This document shows, one piece after another, positions 34,802 through 42,586 of a DNA stretch of 64,000 nucleotides. Where the stretch lies: contig NZ_JALIQP010000002.1 of assembly GCF_023566055.1 (NCBI RefSeq), positions 310,001 through 374,000 of the forward strand, given 5' to 3'. Numbering within the stretch: position 1 is the first letter of the stretch; each line of letters begins with the position of its first letter. The notes beneath the pieces are model-generated. The model ran no database searches. It was not told the DNA's origin and saw nothing but the letters and a program-made list of their open reading frames with translations. Both the position numbers and the translations under genes were made by a program. Source of the stretch: Halosolutus amylolyticus (GTDB lineage: Archaea; Halobacteriota; Halobacteria; Halobacteriales; Natrialbaceae).

Positions 34802-34817
34802 GCCCTACGCCGAGGAG

Positions 34818-34901
34818 TATAGTAGCCACTGAAAGTCAATGCACACCTGATCGCAAGGCGGCTTTGCGATCAGTGTGTGAATCGTTTCAGTGGCTACTAT
34901 A
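34818..34901. repeat. Dispersed palindromic element family 2, copy B
   Basis: An 84-bp palindrome. Outer arms TATAGTAGCCACTGAAA and TTTCAGTGGCTACTATA match perfectly, and inner arms TGATCGCAA / TTGCGATCA do too. The asymmetric middle is GTCAATG in the left arm and CGATT (reverse complement) in the right, the mirror of copy A. It lies between two convergent gene ends, and the small gene on the minus strand reads into it and uses its TGA. Confidence 0.88.
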
Positions 34902-35084
34902 GTTCACCTTGCCCTCCTCCTCGCTCATCCGCACCCAGTAGATCCGGGTGTACGGGACGTGGATGAAGCTCTCGTCCTCGAGTTTGATCCGGAGGCCCTG
35001 GACCTTTCCGGAGTCGGTGATGTTCCCGGCGTCGACCGTCTCCTCGGCCGTTCCGTCCGGCCGCTCGTATGCGATCGTCGCCAT
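34887..35084 (-). CDS. Small conserved protein of unknown function; C-terminus supplied by a repeat
   Basis: 65 residues, mostly beta: MATIAYERPDGTAEETVDAG, GKVQGLRIKLEDESFIHVPY, TRIYWVRMSEEEGKVN. The last codons (YSSH and stop) are read from the outer arm of family 2 copy B (34818-34901). The ancestral C-terminus and stop were therefore probably replaced when the element arrived. It looks like a small SH3-like or OB-like barrel, but I recognise no family. Confidence 0.6.
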   Translation of the reverse strand: MATIAYERPDGTAEETVDAGNITDSGKVQGLRIKLEDESFIHVPYTRIYWVRMSEEEGKVNYSSH

Positions 35085-35237
35085 ACCCCCAGCGATCGCT
35101 CCACGTCAATAAGTAGCAGGCACGCGCATTCGGGCACCAGCGACCGGTTTCGTCGCAGGTGAGGTCCGGTGAGTGGCGTCGACGGCTGGCTCGATCGCGG
35201 CCGAGGCTATTTCCATCCGGCCGCGGAGACGGGACGT

Positions 35238-36044
35238 ATGGTCACGTACGATCGGACGGGCCCAGTCGCGGTGATCGGCATCGATCGACCCGGGGCGAAA
35301 CACGCGATCGATCGCGAGACGGCGATCGAACTCGGCGACGCCTGGCGGCGGTTCGACGACGACGAGGACGCGCTCGTCGGCGTGTTGACCGGCGACGAGG
35401 AGACGTTCTCCGCCGGGGCCGACCTGAAGGAGATGGACCTGGAGGACGGTGACGACGGCTGGCTCGGGTTCACCCGGATGCAGGTCGCGAAGCCGACGAT
35501 CGCCGCCGTCGAGGGCCACTGCGTCGCCGGCGGTCTCGAGATGGCGCTGTGGTGTGACCTCCGGGTCGCCGGCGAGGGGGCGACGTTCGGCTGTTTCGAG
35601 CGGCGGTTCGGCGTCCCGCTGGTCGACGGCGGGACCCAGCGGCTGCCCCGGATCGTCGGCCGGGGCCGGGCCCTCGAGATGATCCTCACCGGGAGGCCCG
35701 TCGACGCGGCCGAAGCGCGGGAATGGGGGCTGGTCAACCGGGTCGTCGACGACGGTGCGGCCCTCGAAACGGCGATCGAACTCGGCGAGCGGATCGCGGC
35801 GTTCCCCCAGACGACCGTGCGGACGGACCGGGCGGCGCTGTACGAGGGACTCGGCGAACCGATCGAAAAGGGGCTACAGATCGAGGCCTGGCACGGCCGT
35901 CGCGCGCTCGAGACGGCGGTCGAGGGCGCCGATCGCTTCGCGGCCGGCGAGGGCCGTCACGGCGACGGGATCGACGACCCCGTCGAGAGACACCACGAGA
36001 GGGGTCGCGACGCCGACGATCGTCAGGACGAGAAGAGCGGGTAG
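35238..36044 (+). CDS. Enoyl-CoA hydratase/isomerase family protein (crotonase)
   Basis: 268 residues from ATG 35238, with TATA-like GGCTATTTCC 27 nt upstream. The oxyanion-hole segments are TFSAGADLKEMD and EGHCVAGGLEMALWCDLRVA. One catalytic acid candidate is present in FGCFERRFG. The second position is Asp in VPLVDGGTQRLPR, which suggests either isomerase activity or a relaxed hydratase. The last 30 residues are a charged tail. It begins the acyl-CoA region of the window but is followed by an unrelated channel gene, so it is probably transcribed alone. Confidence 0.85.
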   Translation: MVTYDRTGPVAVIGIDRPGAKHAIDRETAIELGDAWRRFDDDEDALVGVLTGDEETFSAGADLKEMDLEDGDDGWLGFTRMQVAKPTIAAVEGHCVAGGLEMALWCDLRVAGEGATFGCFERRFGVPLVDGGTQRLPRIVGRGRALEMILTGRPVDAAEAREWGLVNRVVDDGAALETAIELGERIAAFPQTTVRTDRAALYEGLGEPIEKGLQIEAWHGRRALETAVEGADRFAAGEGRHGDGIDDPVERHHERGRDADDRQDEKSG

Positions 36045-36095
36045 CTCGCGGTGTTGCTGGCGGGGATTTACTGCCGTCGGCGTGGTGGAATCGCT

Positions 36096-37232
36096 ATGCT
36101 CGACCGCGTTCGACGACACGGGGCTCCCGTCGCCGTCTGGATCGTCGTCACCATCGCACTCGTCTCGATCGCGACCGGCATCCTCTCGATCCCGACCGAA
36201 CCGTCCGTCGGCGCGACCGGCACGCTCGGTGTGATCCAGGCCGTTGCCGAGTTCAGCGGGACCGTCCTCGGGTTCACGCTGCTGGTCACCGCCTGGGGAA
36301 TGCACCGCGGCTTCAGGGTCGCCTACGTCGCGGCGACGGTCCTGGTCGCGCTCGAGGCCGTCCACGGCGTCGCCCAGTTCCGGCCGCTGTCGATCCCGCT
36401 CGTCGTCACCGCGACCGGCGGTTTCGTCCTCCTCCTGGTCACGAGCGATCGGTTCACGCGATCGAGCGGGCTGACGCCGACGCAACTCGGGAGCCTGGTG
36501 ACGATCGTCGGCGTCTTCTGTTACGGCACGGTCGGCGCCTACGCGCTGCGCAGTGAGTTCGACGAACTGCACACCGTCGCCGACGCCGTCTACTTCACCC
36601 TCGTGACTGCGACCACGGTCGGCTACGGCGATGTACACGCGGCGAGCGAGGGCGCACGCCTGTTCGCCACCTCGCTGGTCCTGCTCGGGCCGGCGACGGT
36701 CGCCGTCGCGGCCGGGAGCCTGTTCGGGCCGATGCTCGATCGCCGCCTCTCGCGGACCGGGCGGGGGGTAGCGACTGTCGCCGATCGGAACGCACCCAGA
36801 ATCGTCGTCCTCGGCTACGACGAGCGGGCCGCGCCCATCCTCGACGCGCTCGCCGCGCAGTCGACGTCGATCGGCGTCGTGACGAGCGACGACGAGGCCG
36901 TCGCGACGCTCGAGGATCGCGACGTCGACGTGACGGTCGGCGATCCGACCGACGGAGCCACGCTCGATCGAGCGGGAATCGACGACGCCGACGTCGTCCT
37001 CGCCGCGACGGACGACGCCGCCAGCAATAGCTACGCCGTACTGACCGCACGGGACGCCACGGACGCCCGGATCGTCGCCGTCGCGGACCGCGAGGCGATC
37101 GGCGCGCTCGAACGGGCCGGGGCGGACGTCGTCCTCGTGCCCGAACAGGTCCTCGCGAACGCGACGATCGACGCGGCGCTCGGGTCGCCCGCTCGTCAGT
37201 CGGCCGCGTCCGCCGCGGCCCAGAGCGGGTAG
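36096..37232 (+). CDS. Potassium channel with RCK/TrkA-N domain
   Basis: 378 residues from ATG 36096. About four hydrophobic helices precede the pore module. The selectivity filter reads TATTVGYGD, flanked by the helices LGSLVTIVGVFCYGTVGAYA and LFATSLVLLGPATVAVAAGS. The cytoplasmic Rossmann domain begins PRIVVLGYDERAAPIL. Its glycine motif is incomplete, so ligand binding may be atypical. TATA-like GGATTTACTG is about 27 nt upstream. The 3' end overlaps the convergent AIR-synthase-like gene by 37 nt. Confidence 0.88.
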   Translation: MLDRVRRHGAPVAVWIVVTIALVSIATGILSIPTEPSVGATGTLGVIQAVAEFSGTVLGFTLLVTAWGMHRGFRVAYVAATVLVALEAVHGVAQFRPLSIPLVVTATGGFVLLLVTSDRFTRSSGLTPTQLGSLVTIVGVFCYGTVGAYALRSEFDELHTVADAVYFTLVTATTVGYGDVHAASEGARLFATSLVLLGPATVAVAAGSLFGPMLDRRLSRTGRGVATVADRNAPRIVVLGYDERAAPILDALAAQSTSIGVVTSDDEAVATLEDRDVDVTVGDPTDGATLDRAGIDDADVVLAATDDAASNSYAVLTARDATDARIVAVADREAIGALERAGADVVLVPEQVLANATIDAALGSPARQSAASAAAQSG

Positions 37233-38185
37233 AGGTCGTCCTCGACCGGGTCGACGATCGACTCCCCGTCGAGGACGAGTTCCGGCTCTCCAGCCCGGAC
37301 GGTGCCGATCTCCGCGGCCTCGATGCCAGCGTCCGCGAGTTCGTCGATCGCCGCTTCGACCGACTCCGCCGGGACGGTCGCGAGCAGGGCCCCGGAGCCG
37401 AAGATGCGAAGCGGATCGACCTCGGCCGCCTCGCAGAGTCGCTCCGTTTCGGGCCGGACCGGGACGGCCTTCCGCTCCACCTCGAGACGAACGTCCGAGG
37501 TGCGTGCGAGTTCGACGAGTCCGGCCGCGACGCCGCCCTCCGTGGGATCGTGCATCCCCGTCGCGTACTCGCGGACGACGCGCGCGTCCGGCACGACGCT
37601 GATCTCCTCGAGGAAGGCCTCGGCCCGCTCGCGTGTCCCCGGGTCGACGTCGAGGTCACTCCCGAAGTCGGCCGCGAGGATCGCCGTCCCCTCGATGCCG
37701 GCGGCCTCGGTCAGCAGGATCCGATCGCCGGGTTCGGCGCCGCCGGTCGGCACGAACGCGTCGGTCGCGCCCATCGCCGTCAGCGAGAGCAGCGGCCGAT
37801 CGAGTTGATCGACGTACTCCGTGTGCCCGCCGACGATCGAGGCCCCGACGTCGCGGGCGGCCGCGTCCAGGTCGTCGGTGATCGTCTCGAGCGGTGCGTC
37901 CGCGTCCGGGAGCAAGATGACGACCGTAAGCCAGCGCGGATCGGCACCCGAGGCGGCCACGTCGTTACAGGCGACGGCGACGCCGAGCGTGCCAACCCCC
38001 TCCGCCGCGAGCGAGATCGGGTCGGAACTGACGACGAGCGTGTCGGAGCCGTCGCCGGGCCAGTCGATCGCGGCGGCGTCCTCGCCGTAGGCTGGCCCCA
38101 GTCGAACCGTCTCGTCGTCCGCGGCGCTTCCCGTCCGATCGAACACGTGCGCGAGCAAGTCGTCCGGGCCGACCTTCCCAGGCAT
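37196..38185 (-). CDS. AIR synthase-related protein (PurM/ThiL/HypE superfamily), substrate unknown
   Basis: 329 residues. The N-terminal ATP-binding half has GEDAAAIDWPGDG and VVSSDPISLAAEGVGTLGVA followed by CNDVAASGADPRWL, and the second half GIEGTAILAADFG, DPTEGGVAAGLVELA and FGSGALLATVP. This is the PurM superfamily. The C-terminus ends in WAAADAAD without the terminal cysteine used by HypE for carbamoyl transfer, so HypE function is unlikely. ThiL or another phosphotransfer role is possible. TATA-like CTACAAACC is 27 nt upstream. It overlaps the channel gene tail to tail by 37 nt. Confidence 0.75.
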   Translation of the reverse strand: MPGKVGPDDLLAHVFDRTGSAADDETVRLGPAYGEDAAAIDWPGDGSDTLVVSSDPISLAAEGVGTLGVAVACNDVAASGADPRWLTVVILLPDADAPLETITDDLDAAARDVGASIVGGHTEYVDQLDRPLLSLTAMGATDAFVPTGGAEPGDRILLTEAAGIEGTAILAADFGSDLDVDPGTRERAEAFLEEISVVPDARVVREYATGMHDPTEGGVAAGLVELARTSDVRLEVERKAVPVRPETERLCEAAEVDPLRIFGSGALLATVPAESVEAAIDELADAGIEAAEIGTVRAGEPELVLDGESIVDPVEDDLYPLWAAADAAD

Positions 38186-38258
38186 ACGACGAACTGGGAC
38201 GATCTGCGGTTTGTAGCTGTCGGAGACGTCCGTCGAAGAGTGGGGTGGAAGCCCGGCG

Positions 38259-39263
38259 TCAGGACGCGTCCGGAGCCAGCGCGTCCATCGTCGCCTCGAT
38301 CTCGTCCTCGTCGGCACCGCGCGGGAAACTGACCGCGATCGCGTCGATCCCGTCGACGGCCTCGTACCGTTCGAGCGCCTCGCGAGCGGTCTCGGGGTCG
38401 CCGACGGCACAGAGGTCGTCGAGCAGGTCGTCGGTCAGCAGGTCGAGCGCGCGCTCGCGATCGCCCTCCTGCCAGGCGTCGTGGATCTCGGCGGCCTCGT
38501 CGTACCCCTGCCGGACGAGCGCGTCGCGGTAGAACGTACCCATCCCGCCGACGTAGAAGGCGACGTGCTGGCGCGCGAGGTCCCGAGCGCGATCGGCATC
38601 GTCGAGCGCACAGCAGGTGACGCCGGCGGTGACGGTCACGTCGTCGGGATCCCGGTCGCCGAGGTCGGCGCCGCGCTCGATGTCGTCGAGGCGCTCCGCG
38701 ACGCCGTCGGGGGTGAGCATGATCCCGTGCCAGCCGTCGCCGAACCGGCCGGCGAGTTCGACGGCCTTCGGCCCCATCCCCGTGACCTCGATCGGCGGGA
38801 CGGGGTCGGGCGGATCACACCGGAGTCGAAAGCCCGACAGTGAGAAGTCGTCGCCGTCGTACTCGACCCGCTCGCCGGAGAGCACCTGGCGGACGATCTC
38901 GACCGTCTCGCGGGTTCGCCTGAGCGGGTTGCCGTACTCCATTCCGTGCCAGTTCTCGATCACGACGGGACCGCTCGGGCCGAGGCCGAGACGGAACCGG
39001 CCGTCAGCGACCTCCTGGAGCGTCGCGGCCGTCTGGCCCAGGAGGGCCGGCGATCGCGAGTACGTGTTGACGATGCTCGATCCGATCTCGATCGCGTCGG
39101 TCCGCTCGGCCATCGCCGTCAGGACGGTGACGGCGTCCCGACCCCACGTCTCGGGGAGCCACGCGCAGTCGTAGCCGCCGTCCTCTGCTCGTCGGGCGTA
39201 ATCGACCAGGGAGTCGACCGTCGGCTGTGCCGCGACCGGGAGGTGGACGTCTCGATCGGTCAT
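38259..39263 (-). CDS. LLM-class (F420-dependent-type) oxidoreductase
   Basis: 334 residues with the luciferase-like TIM barrel: TVDSLVDYARRAEDGGYDCAW near the N-terminus, then GSSIVNTYSRSPALLGQTAA, DGRFRLGLGPSGPVV and IEVTGMGPKAVELAGRFGDGW. In haloarchaea such enzymes use F420 rather than FMN. The start overlaps the stop of the SDR gene by ATGA, so the two are co-translated, suggesting successive redox steps on one substrate. It lies 74 bp downstream of the AIR-synthase-like gene promoter. Confidence 0.85.
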   Translation of the reverse strand: MTDRDVHLPVAAQPTVDSLVDYARRAEDGGYDCAWLPETWGRDAVTVLTAMAERTDAIEIGSSIVNTYSRSPALLGQTAATLQEVADGRFRLGLGPSGPVVIENWHGMEYGNPLRRTRETVEIVRQVLSGERVEYDGDDFSLSGFRLRCDPPDPVPPIEVTGMGPKAVELAGRFGDGWHGIMLTPDGVAERLDDIERGADLGDRDPDDVTVTAGVTCCALDDADRARDLARQHVAFYVGGMGTFYRDALVRQGYDEAAEIHDAWQEGDRERALDLLTDDLLDDLCAVGDPETAREALERYEAVDGIDAIAVSFPRGADEDEIEATMDALAPDAS

Positions 39264-40036
39264 ATTTCGGGCGTCTCTTCGATCCGGGGGACGCCCTGGG
39301 CGGTGATCGTCTCGCCGACGATGTACGAGGAGGCCGGACTCGCGAGGAACTGCGTCAGGTCCGCGATCTCCTCGACGGTGCCCATCCGGCGCTCGACCTC
39401 GGTCCGATCGACCTCGTCCGCAGAGATACCCATCTGGCTCTCGACGCCCTCGGTCGCGACGAACCCGGGCGCGATGCAGTTGACGCGGACGCCGTCGCCG
39501 GCCCACTCGTAGGAGAGCGTCGTCGTGAGGTTGACGATGGCCGCCTTGGCCGCGCCGTAGTGGCTCATGTACGGCGAGCCCTGCGTGCCGGCGACGCTCG
39601 CGAAGTTGATCACGGTGCCGCCGCCGTCTTTGAGGTGCTCCTCGGCGGCCTGTAGACAGTTGTACGTGCCGTGGAGGTTGATGTCGACGATCGTCTTCCA
39701 GCCGTTCTCCGAGATGTCGTCGAAGCCCGCCATGAACGACGCGCCGGCGTTGTTGACCAGCACGTCGAGGCCGCCGAACTCCTCGACGGTCGCCTCGACG
39801 AGCGCGTCGACCGCCTCGCGATCGGTCACGTCGCACTCGATCGCCAGCGCCTCACCGGGCCGATCGCTCTCGGTGATCCGATCGGCGACAGGATCGACGT
39901 TCTCCTGCTCGCGCGAGCAGATGACGACGTCGACGCCGTTGTCGGCGAACGTCTCCGCGATTCCCTCGCCGATGCCGCTCGAGGCGCCGGTCACGATGGC
40001 GACGTCGCCGTCGACGCCGAACTGGTCGGTACTCAC
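39260..40036 (-). CDS. Short-chain dehydrogenase/reductase (SDR)
   Basis: 258 residues, classical SDR. The cofactor motif is TGASSGIGEG, and NNAGASF, the Ser in NFASVAGTQG and the catalytic Tyr and Lys in YGAAKAA follow. The C-terminal glycine-rich segment reads YIVGETITAQG. Arg in CSREQ after strand 2 suggests NADPH preference. Likely a 3-oxoacyl or hydroxyacyl reductase or dehydrogenase given the neighbourhood. It is first gene of a two-gene unit with the LLM oxidoreductase and divergent from the 2-hydroxyacid oxidase. A TTACCATTGTTA motif lies in its promoter. Confidence 0.88.
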   Translation of the reverse strand: MSTDQFGVDGDVAIVTGASSGIGEGIAETFADNGVDVVICSREQENVDPVADRITESDRPGEALAIECDVTDREAVDALVEATVEEFGGLDVLVNNAGASFMAGFDDISENGWKTIVDINLHGTYNCLQAAEEHLKDGGGTVINFASVAGTQGSPYMSHYGAAKAAIVNLTTTLSYEWAGDGVRVNCIAPGFVATEGVESQMGISADEVDRTEVERRMGTVEEIADLTQFLASPASSYIVGETITAQGVPRIEETPEI

Positions 40037-40064
40037 GCGCGATCACCCGAAACCGGGACTGTTG

Positions 40065-40076
40065 TTACCATTGTTA
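40065..40076. promoter_or_regulatory. Candidate operator TTACCATTGTTA upstream of the SDR
   Basis: This 12-bp word lies 29-40 bp upstream of the SDR ATG. Its reverse complement TAACAATGGTAA matches, with one difference, the TAACATTGGTAA upstream of the HCDH-crotonase fusion (45132). A partial match AACATTGTAA lies upstream of the ACAD gene (43817). A shared regulator of the acyl-CoA genes is inferred from the similarity. Confidence 0.4.
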
Positions 40077-40130
40077 GCACCAACAGCCAGTATGCAGACA
40101 CTGTTAATAAAGATGGGTCTGGATGGCGTG

Positions 40131-40141
40131 TTGTTAAGTAC
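40131..40141 (+). promoter_or_regulatory. TATA-like box for the 2-hydroxyacid oxidase operon
   Basis: TTGTTAAGTAC lies about 90 nt upstream of the ATG at 40226, so the transcript would have a leader of about 60 nt. An in-frame GTG at 40142 is too close to this box to serve as a leaderless start, which favours 40226. Confidence 0.4.
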
Positions 40142-40225
40142 GTGGCCGGCTACTGTCAGCAATACGCACACGTAGACCGCGGTCGACCGGCCCGGACCGG
40201 GCGGGGACCGTCTACGAGCACACCC

Positions 40226-41410
40226 ATGACAGCAGACAATCCGCAGTACGGACCGAACAGGCAGGAGGAGGTGTATCGTCGCGGGATGCTCGAGGGAGAG
40301 CCCCCCGAGTTCCCCGTTTCCTACGAGGACCTCGAGGAGCGCGCCCGCGAGGAACTCGACGAGGAGGCGTTCGCGTACGTCGCGGGCGGCGCGGGCTCGG
40401 AGTCGACGGTCGAGGCCAACGATCGGGCTTTCGACGAGTGGCAGATCGTCCCGCGAATGTTGCGGGACGTCTCCGAGCGCGATCTGGGGGTCGAACTCTT
40501 CGGACAGGAACTTCCTGCGCCCGTGATGCTGGCACCGATCGGCGTCCAGTCGATCCTCCACGACGACGCGGAACTGGCGGTCGCGCGAGCCGCCAGCGAC
40601 CTCGACGTGCCGATGATCTGTAGCTCCGTCTCGTCGTACACGATGGAGGAGGTCGCAGACGAACTCGGCGACGGGCCCGACTGGTTCCAGCTCTACTGGA
40701 GCGCCGATCGGGACGTCGCGGCGAGCTTCCTCGAACGCGCGGAGGCGGCGGGCTACGACGCGATCGTCGTCACGCTCGACACGCCGAAGATGGGGTGGCG
40801 CGAGCGCGACGTCGAACTCGCCTACCTCCCCTTCCTCGCGGGCCAGGGCATCCGGAACTACTTCGAGGACGAGGCCTTTCTCGATCGGCTCGACACCGAT
40901 AATCCCTGGGCCGATCCCGAAGCCTCGCTGGAATCGTTCATCGACTGCTTCGGCGACGCCTCCCTCACCTGGGACGACCTCGAATTCCTGCGCGAGCACA
41001 CGGACCTGCCGATCGTCCTCAAGGGCGTGCTCCACCCCGACGACGCCCGGAAGGCCGTCGAGCATGGCATGGACGGCGTCGTCGTCTCGAACCACGGCGG
41101 GCGGCAGGTCGACGGCGCGATCCCGGCGCTCGAAGCGTTACCGGAAGTCGTCGACGAAATCGGCGACGACGCGACCGTGCTGTTCGACAGCGGCATCCGC
41201 CGCGGGAGCGACGTCGTTCGCGCGGTCGCACTGGGTGCCGACGCGGTCCTGCTCGGGCGGCCCTACGCCTACGGCCTGGGCATCGGCGGCGAGGACGGCG
41301 TCCGTGCAGTCCTCGAGAACCTGCTCGCCGATCTCGACCTCACCGTCGGCCTCGCGGGCTGTGCGAGCGTCGACGAGGTCGATCGATCGACGATCCGGAG
41401 GGCGGACTGA
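40226..41410 (+). CDS. FMN-dependent 2-hydroxyacid oxidase/lactate 2-monooxygenase-like protein
   Basis: 394 residues, FMN-binding TIM barrel. Conserved blocks are FAYVAGGAGSESTVEAN, PVMLAPIGVQSILH, WFQLYWSADRDV, the FMN Lys in VLKGVLHPDDA, the catalytic His in VVSNHGGRQVDG, and the phosphate loop RRGSDVVRAVALGADAVLLGRPYAYGL. Members oxidise lactate, glycolate or mandelate-like substrates. The exact substrate and whether it decarboxylates cannot be told. Its TGA overlaps the ATG of the HAD gene by one base, so the two are coupled. Confidence 0.87.
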   Translation: MTADNPQYGPNRQEEVYRRGMLEGEPPEFPVSYEDLEERAREELDEEAFAYVAGGAGSESTVEANDRAFDEWQIVPRMLRDVSERDLGVELFGQELPAPVMLAPIGVQSILHDDAELAVARAASDLDVPMICSSVSSYTMEEVADELGDGPDWFQLYWSADRDVAASFLERAEAAGYDAIVVTLDTPKMGWRERDVELAYLPFLAGQGIRNYFEDEAFLDRLDTDNPWADPEASLESFIDCFGDASLTWDDLEFLREHTDLPIVLKGVLHPDDARKAVEHGMDGVVVSNHGGRQVDGAIPALEALPEVVDEIGDDATVLFDSGIRRGSDVVRAVALGADAVLLGRPYAYGLGIGGEDGVRAVLENLLADLDLTVGLAGCASVDEVDRSTIRRAD

Positions 41411-42162
41411 TGGCCGACGGCGGGACCGAAAACCGGGTCCGTCCCCCGGACCCGCCGGCGCACCCCGACGAGTGGGAGGCCGTCTTCTGGGACATCGGCG
41501 GCGTGATCCTGGAACTCGAGTCCGTCCAGGCCGCCCACGCCGACTTCGTCGCCGACCTGCTCGAACGCCACGACGTCGATCGCACCATCGAGGAGGCGAT
41601 CGAAATCTGGCGCACGACCGTCGGTGACTACTTTCGCGAGCGCGACGGCACGGAGTTCCGGGCCGCCCGCGAGGGCTACCACCGGGGAATCGAAGCCATC
41701 GTCGGCGAGGAAGTACCGATGGACGAGTGGAAACCGCCCTTCCGGGAGGCCGTCCGGGCGTCGATCGACCCCGTCCCCGGCGCGCCGGAGACGATCGAAC
41801 GCCTCGCCGGGCGAGACCTCCACGTCGGCGTCATCAGCGACGTCGACGACGCCGAGGGCAAGGGAATGCTCGAGCACTTCGGGCTTCGCCGCCACTTCGA
41901 CTCGATCACCACCTCCGAGGAAGTCGGCCGCACCAAACCTCACCCCGCGATGTTCGAAACCGCGATCGAGAAAGCCGGGGCCGCGCCCGAGCGATCGCTG
42001 ATGATCGGCGATCGGTACGCCCACGACGTCCGCGGTGCGGCCGAGATAGCCATGCACGGCGTCGCCTTCGGGGCCGACGACGGCCCGGCCGTCTCCTATC
42101 GTATCGAGTCTCCGGAAGAAGTCCTCGGCATCGTCGACGGAGAGGACGATCGCGACGCCTGA
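41410..42162 (+). CDS. HAD-family phosphatase (ACAD10 HAD-domain-like context)
   Basis: 250 residues. Motif I is FWDIGGVILELES; the second Asp of the usual DxD is replaced by Gly, as in the HAD domain of the epoxide hydrolase and ACAD10 group. Motif II lies in HVGVISDVDD, motif III Lys in GRTKPHP, and motif IV in MIGDRYAHDVRGA. Lack of the second Asp questions phosphatase activity. Overlaps the oxidase stop by one base. In mammalian ACAD10 a HAD domain is fused to the kinase and ACAD domains that are encoded just downstream here. Confidence 0.82.
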   Translation: MADGGTENRVRPPDPPAHPDEWEAVFWDIGGVILELESVQAAHADFVADLLERHDVDRTIEEAIEIWRTTVGDYFRERDGTEFRAAREGYHRGIEAIVGEEVPMDEWKPPFREAVRASIDPVPGAPETIERLAGRDLHVGVISDVDDAEGKGMLEHFGLRRHFDSITTSEEVGRTKPHPAMFETAIEKAGAAPERSLMIGDRYAHDVRGAAEIAMHGVAFGADDGPAVSYRIESPEEVLGIVDGEDDRDA

Positions 42163-42165
42163 CGA

Positions 42166-42330
42166 CTACAGCGGAATCGCCGCGACGTCCCCCGACCCGC
42201 AGGCCGGACAGGACCCCCGATCGTCCGACAGCGTCGTTCCGCACCGCCGGCACTCGTAGTGGACGCCCGATCGATCGGCGTCGTCGAGGTGCCGTCCGAT
42301 CGAGTCAGGCAACACGGAACTGATTTTCAT
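42166..42330 (-). CDS. Small zinc-ribbon protein
   Basis: 54 residues, MKISSVLPDS to VAAIPL. A zinc ribbon is formed by CRRC (27-30) and CPAC (41-44), with ECRRCGTTL and RGSCPACGSGDV as the two knuckles. There is a short N-terminal helix. Such proteins are abundant in haloarchaea and may bind nucleic acid or act as accessory subunits. It ends 3 bp from the HAD gene end (convergent), so it lies between the HAD gene and the ACAD gene. Confidence 0.7.
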   Translation of the reverse strand: MKISSVLPDSIGRHLDDADRSGVHYECRRCGTTLSDDRGSCPACGSGDVAAIPL

Positions 42331-42586
42331 TCGTGACCATCAGGCGAAAGCGAACAGTTCTCCGGTAAATGTTTTGTGATCACTCGCGATTGGTGGCATT
42401 ATTTCTAGACATATGTCTAATATATGCTCGAAACACGTCAATATTTCATTGCATCCGGAGGTACGCCAGATTCGTCTCCGCATGGCCCGTCCGCCGTCAG
42501 GATCAACTCGACCAGGGTCGGCTACCGCCGATTTCGTCCGAAAGGCGTTTATTCCACGCACCTCGCGTCCAGTGGATGTCAGGGAA
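42331..42586. promoter_or_regulatory. AT-rich intergenic region with a perfect 14-bp palindrome
   Basis: 256 bp between the zinc-ribbon gene start and the ACAD gene end. It contains TAGACATATGTCTA (42406-42419), identical to its reverse complement, in a locally AT-rich island. A weak minus-strand TATA-like CATTTACCGG lies about 35 nt upstream of the zinc-ribbon ATG. The palindrome is 76 bp from that ATG and could be an operator. No credible coding frame is seen. Confidence 0.4.

Noticed and set aside
37196-38185. Calling the AIR-synthase-like protein HypE
   Set aside because: HypE needs a C-terminal cysteine for carbamoyl transfer. This protein ends without one, and no hydrogenase maturation gene is near.
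42340-42561. 73-codon minus-strand frame in the gap upstream of the zinc-ribbon gene
   Set aside because: It covers the AT-rich palindrome region, its codon use is unlike that of neighbours, and no promoter or family signal supports it.
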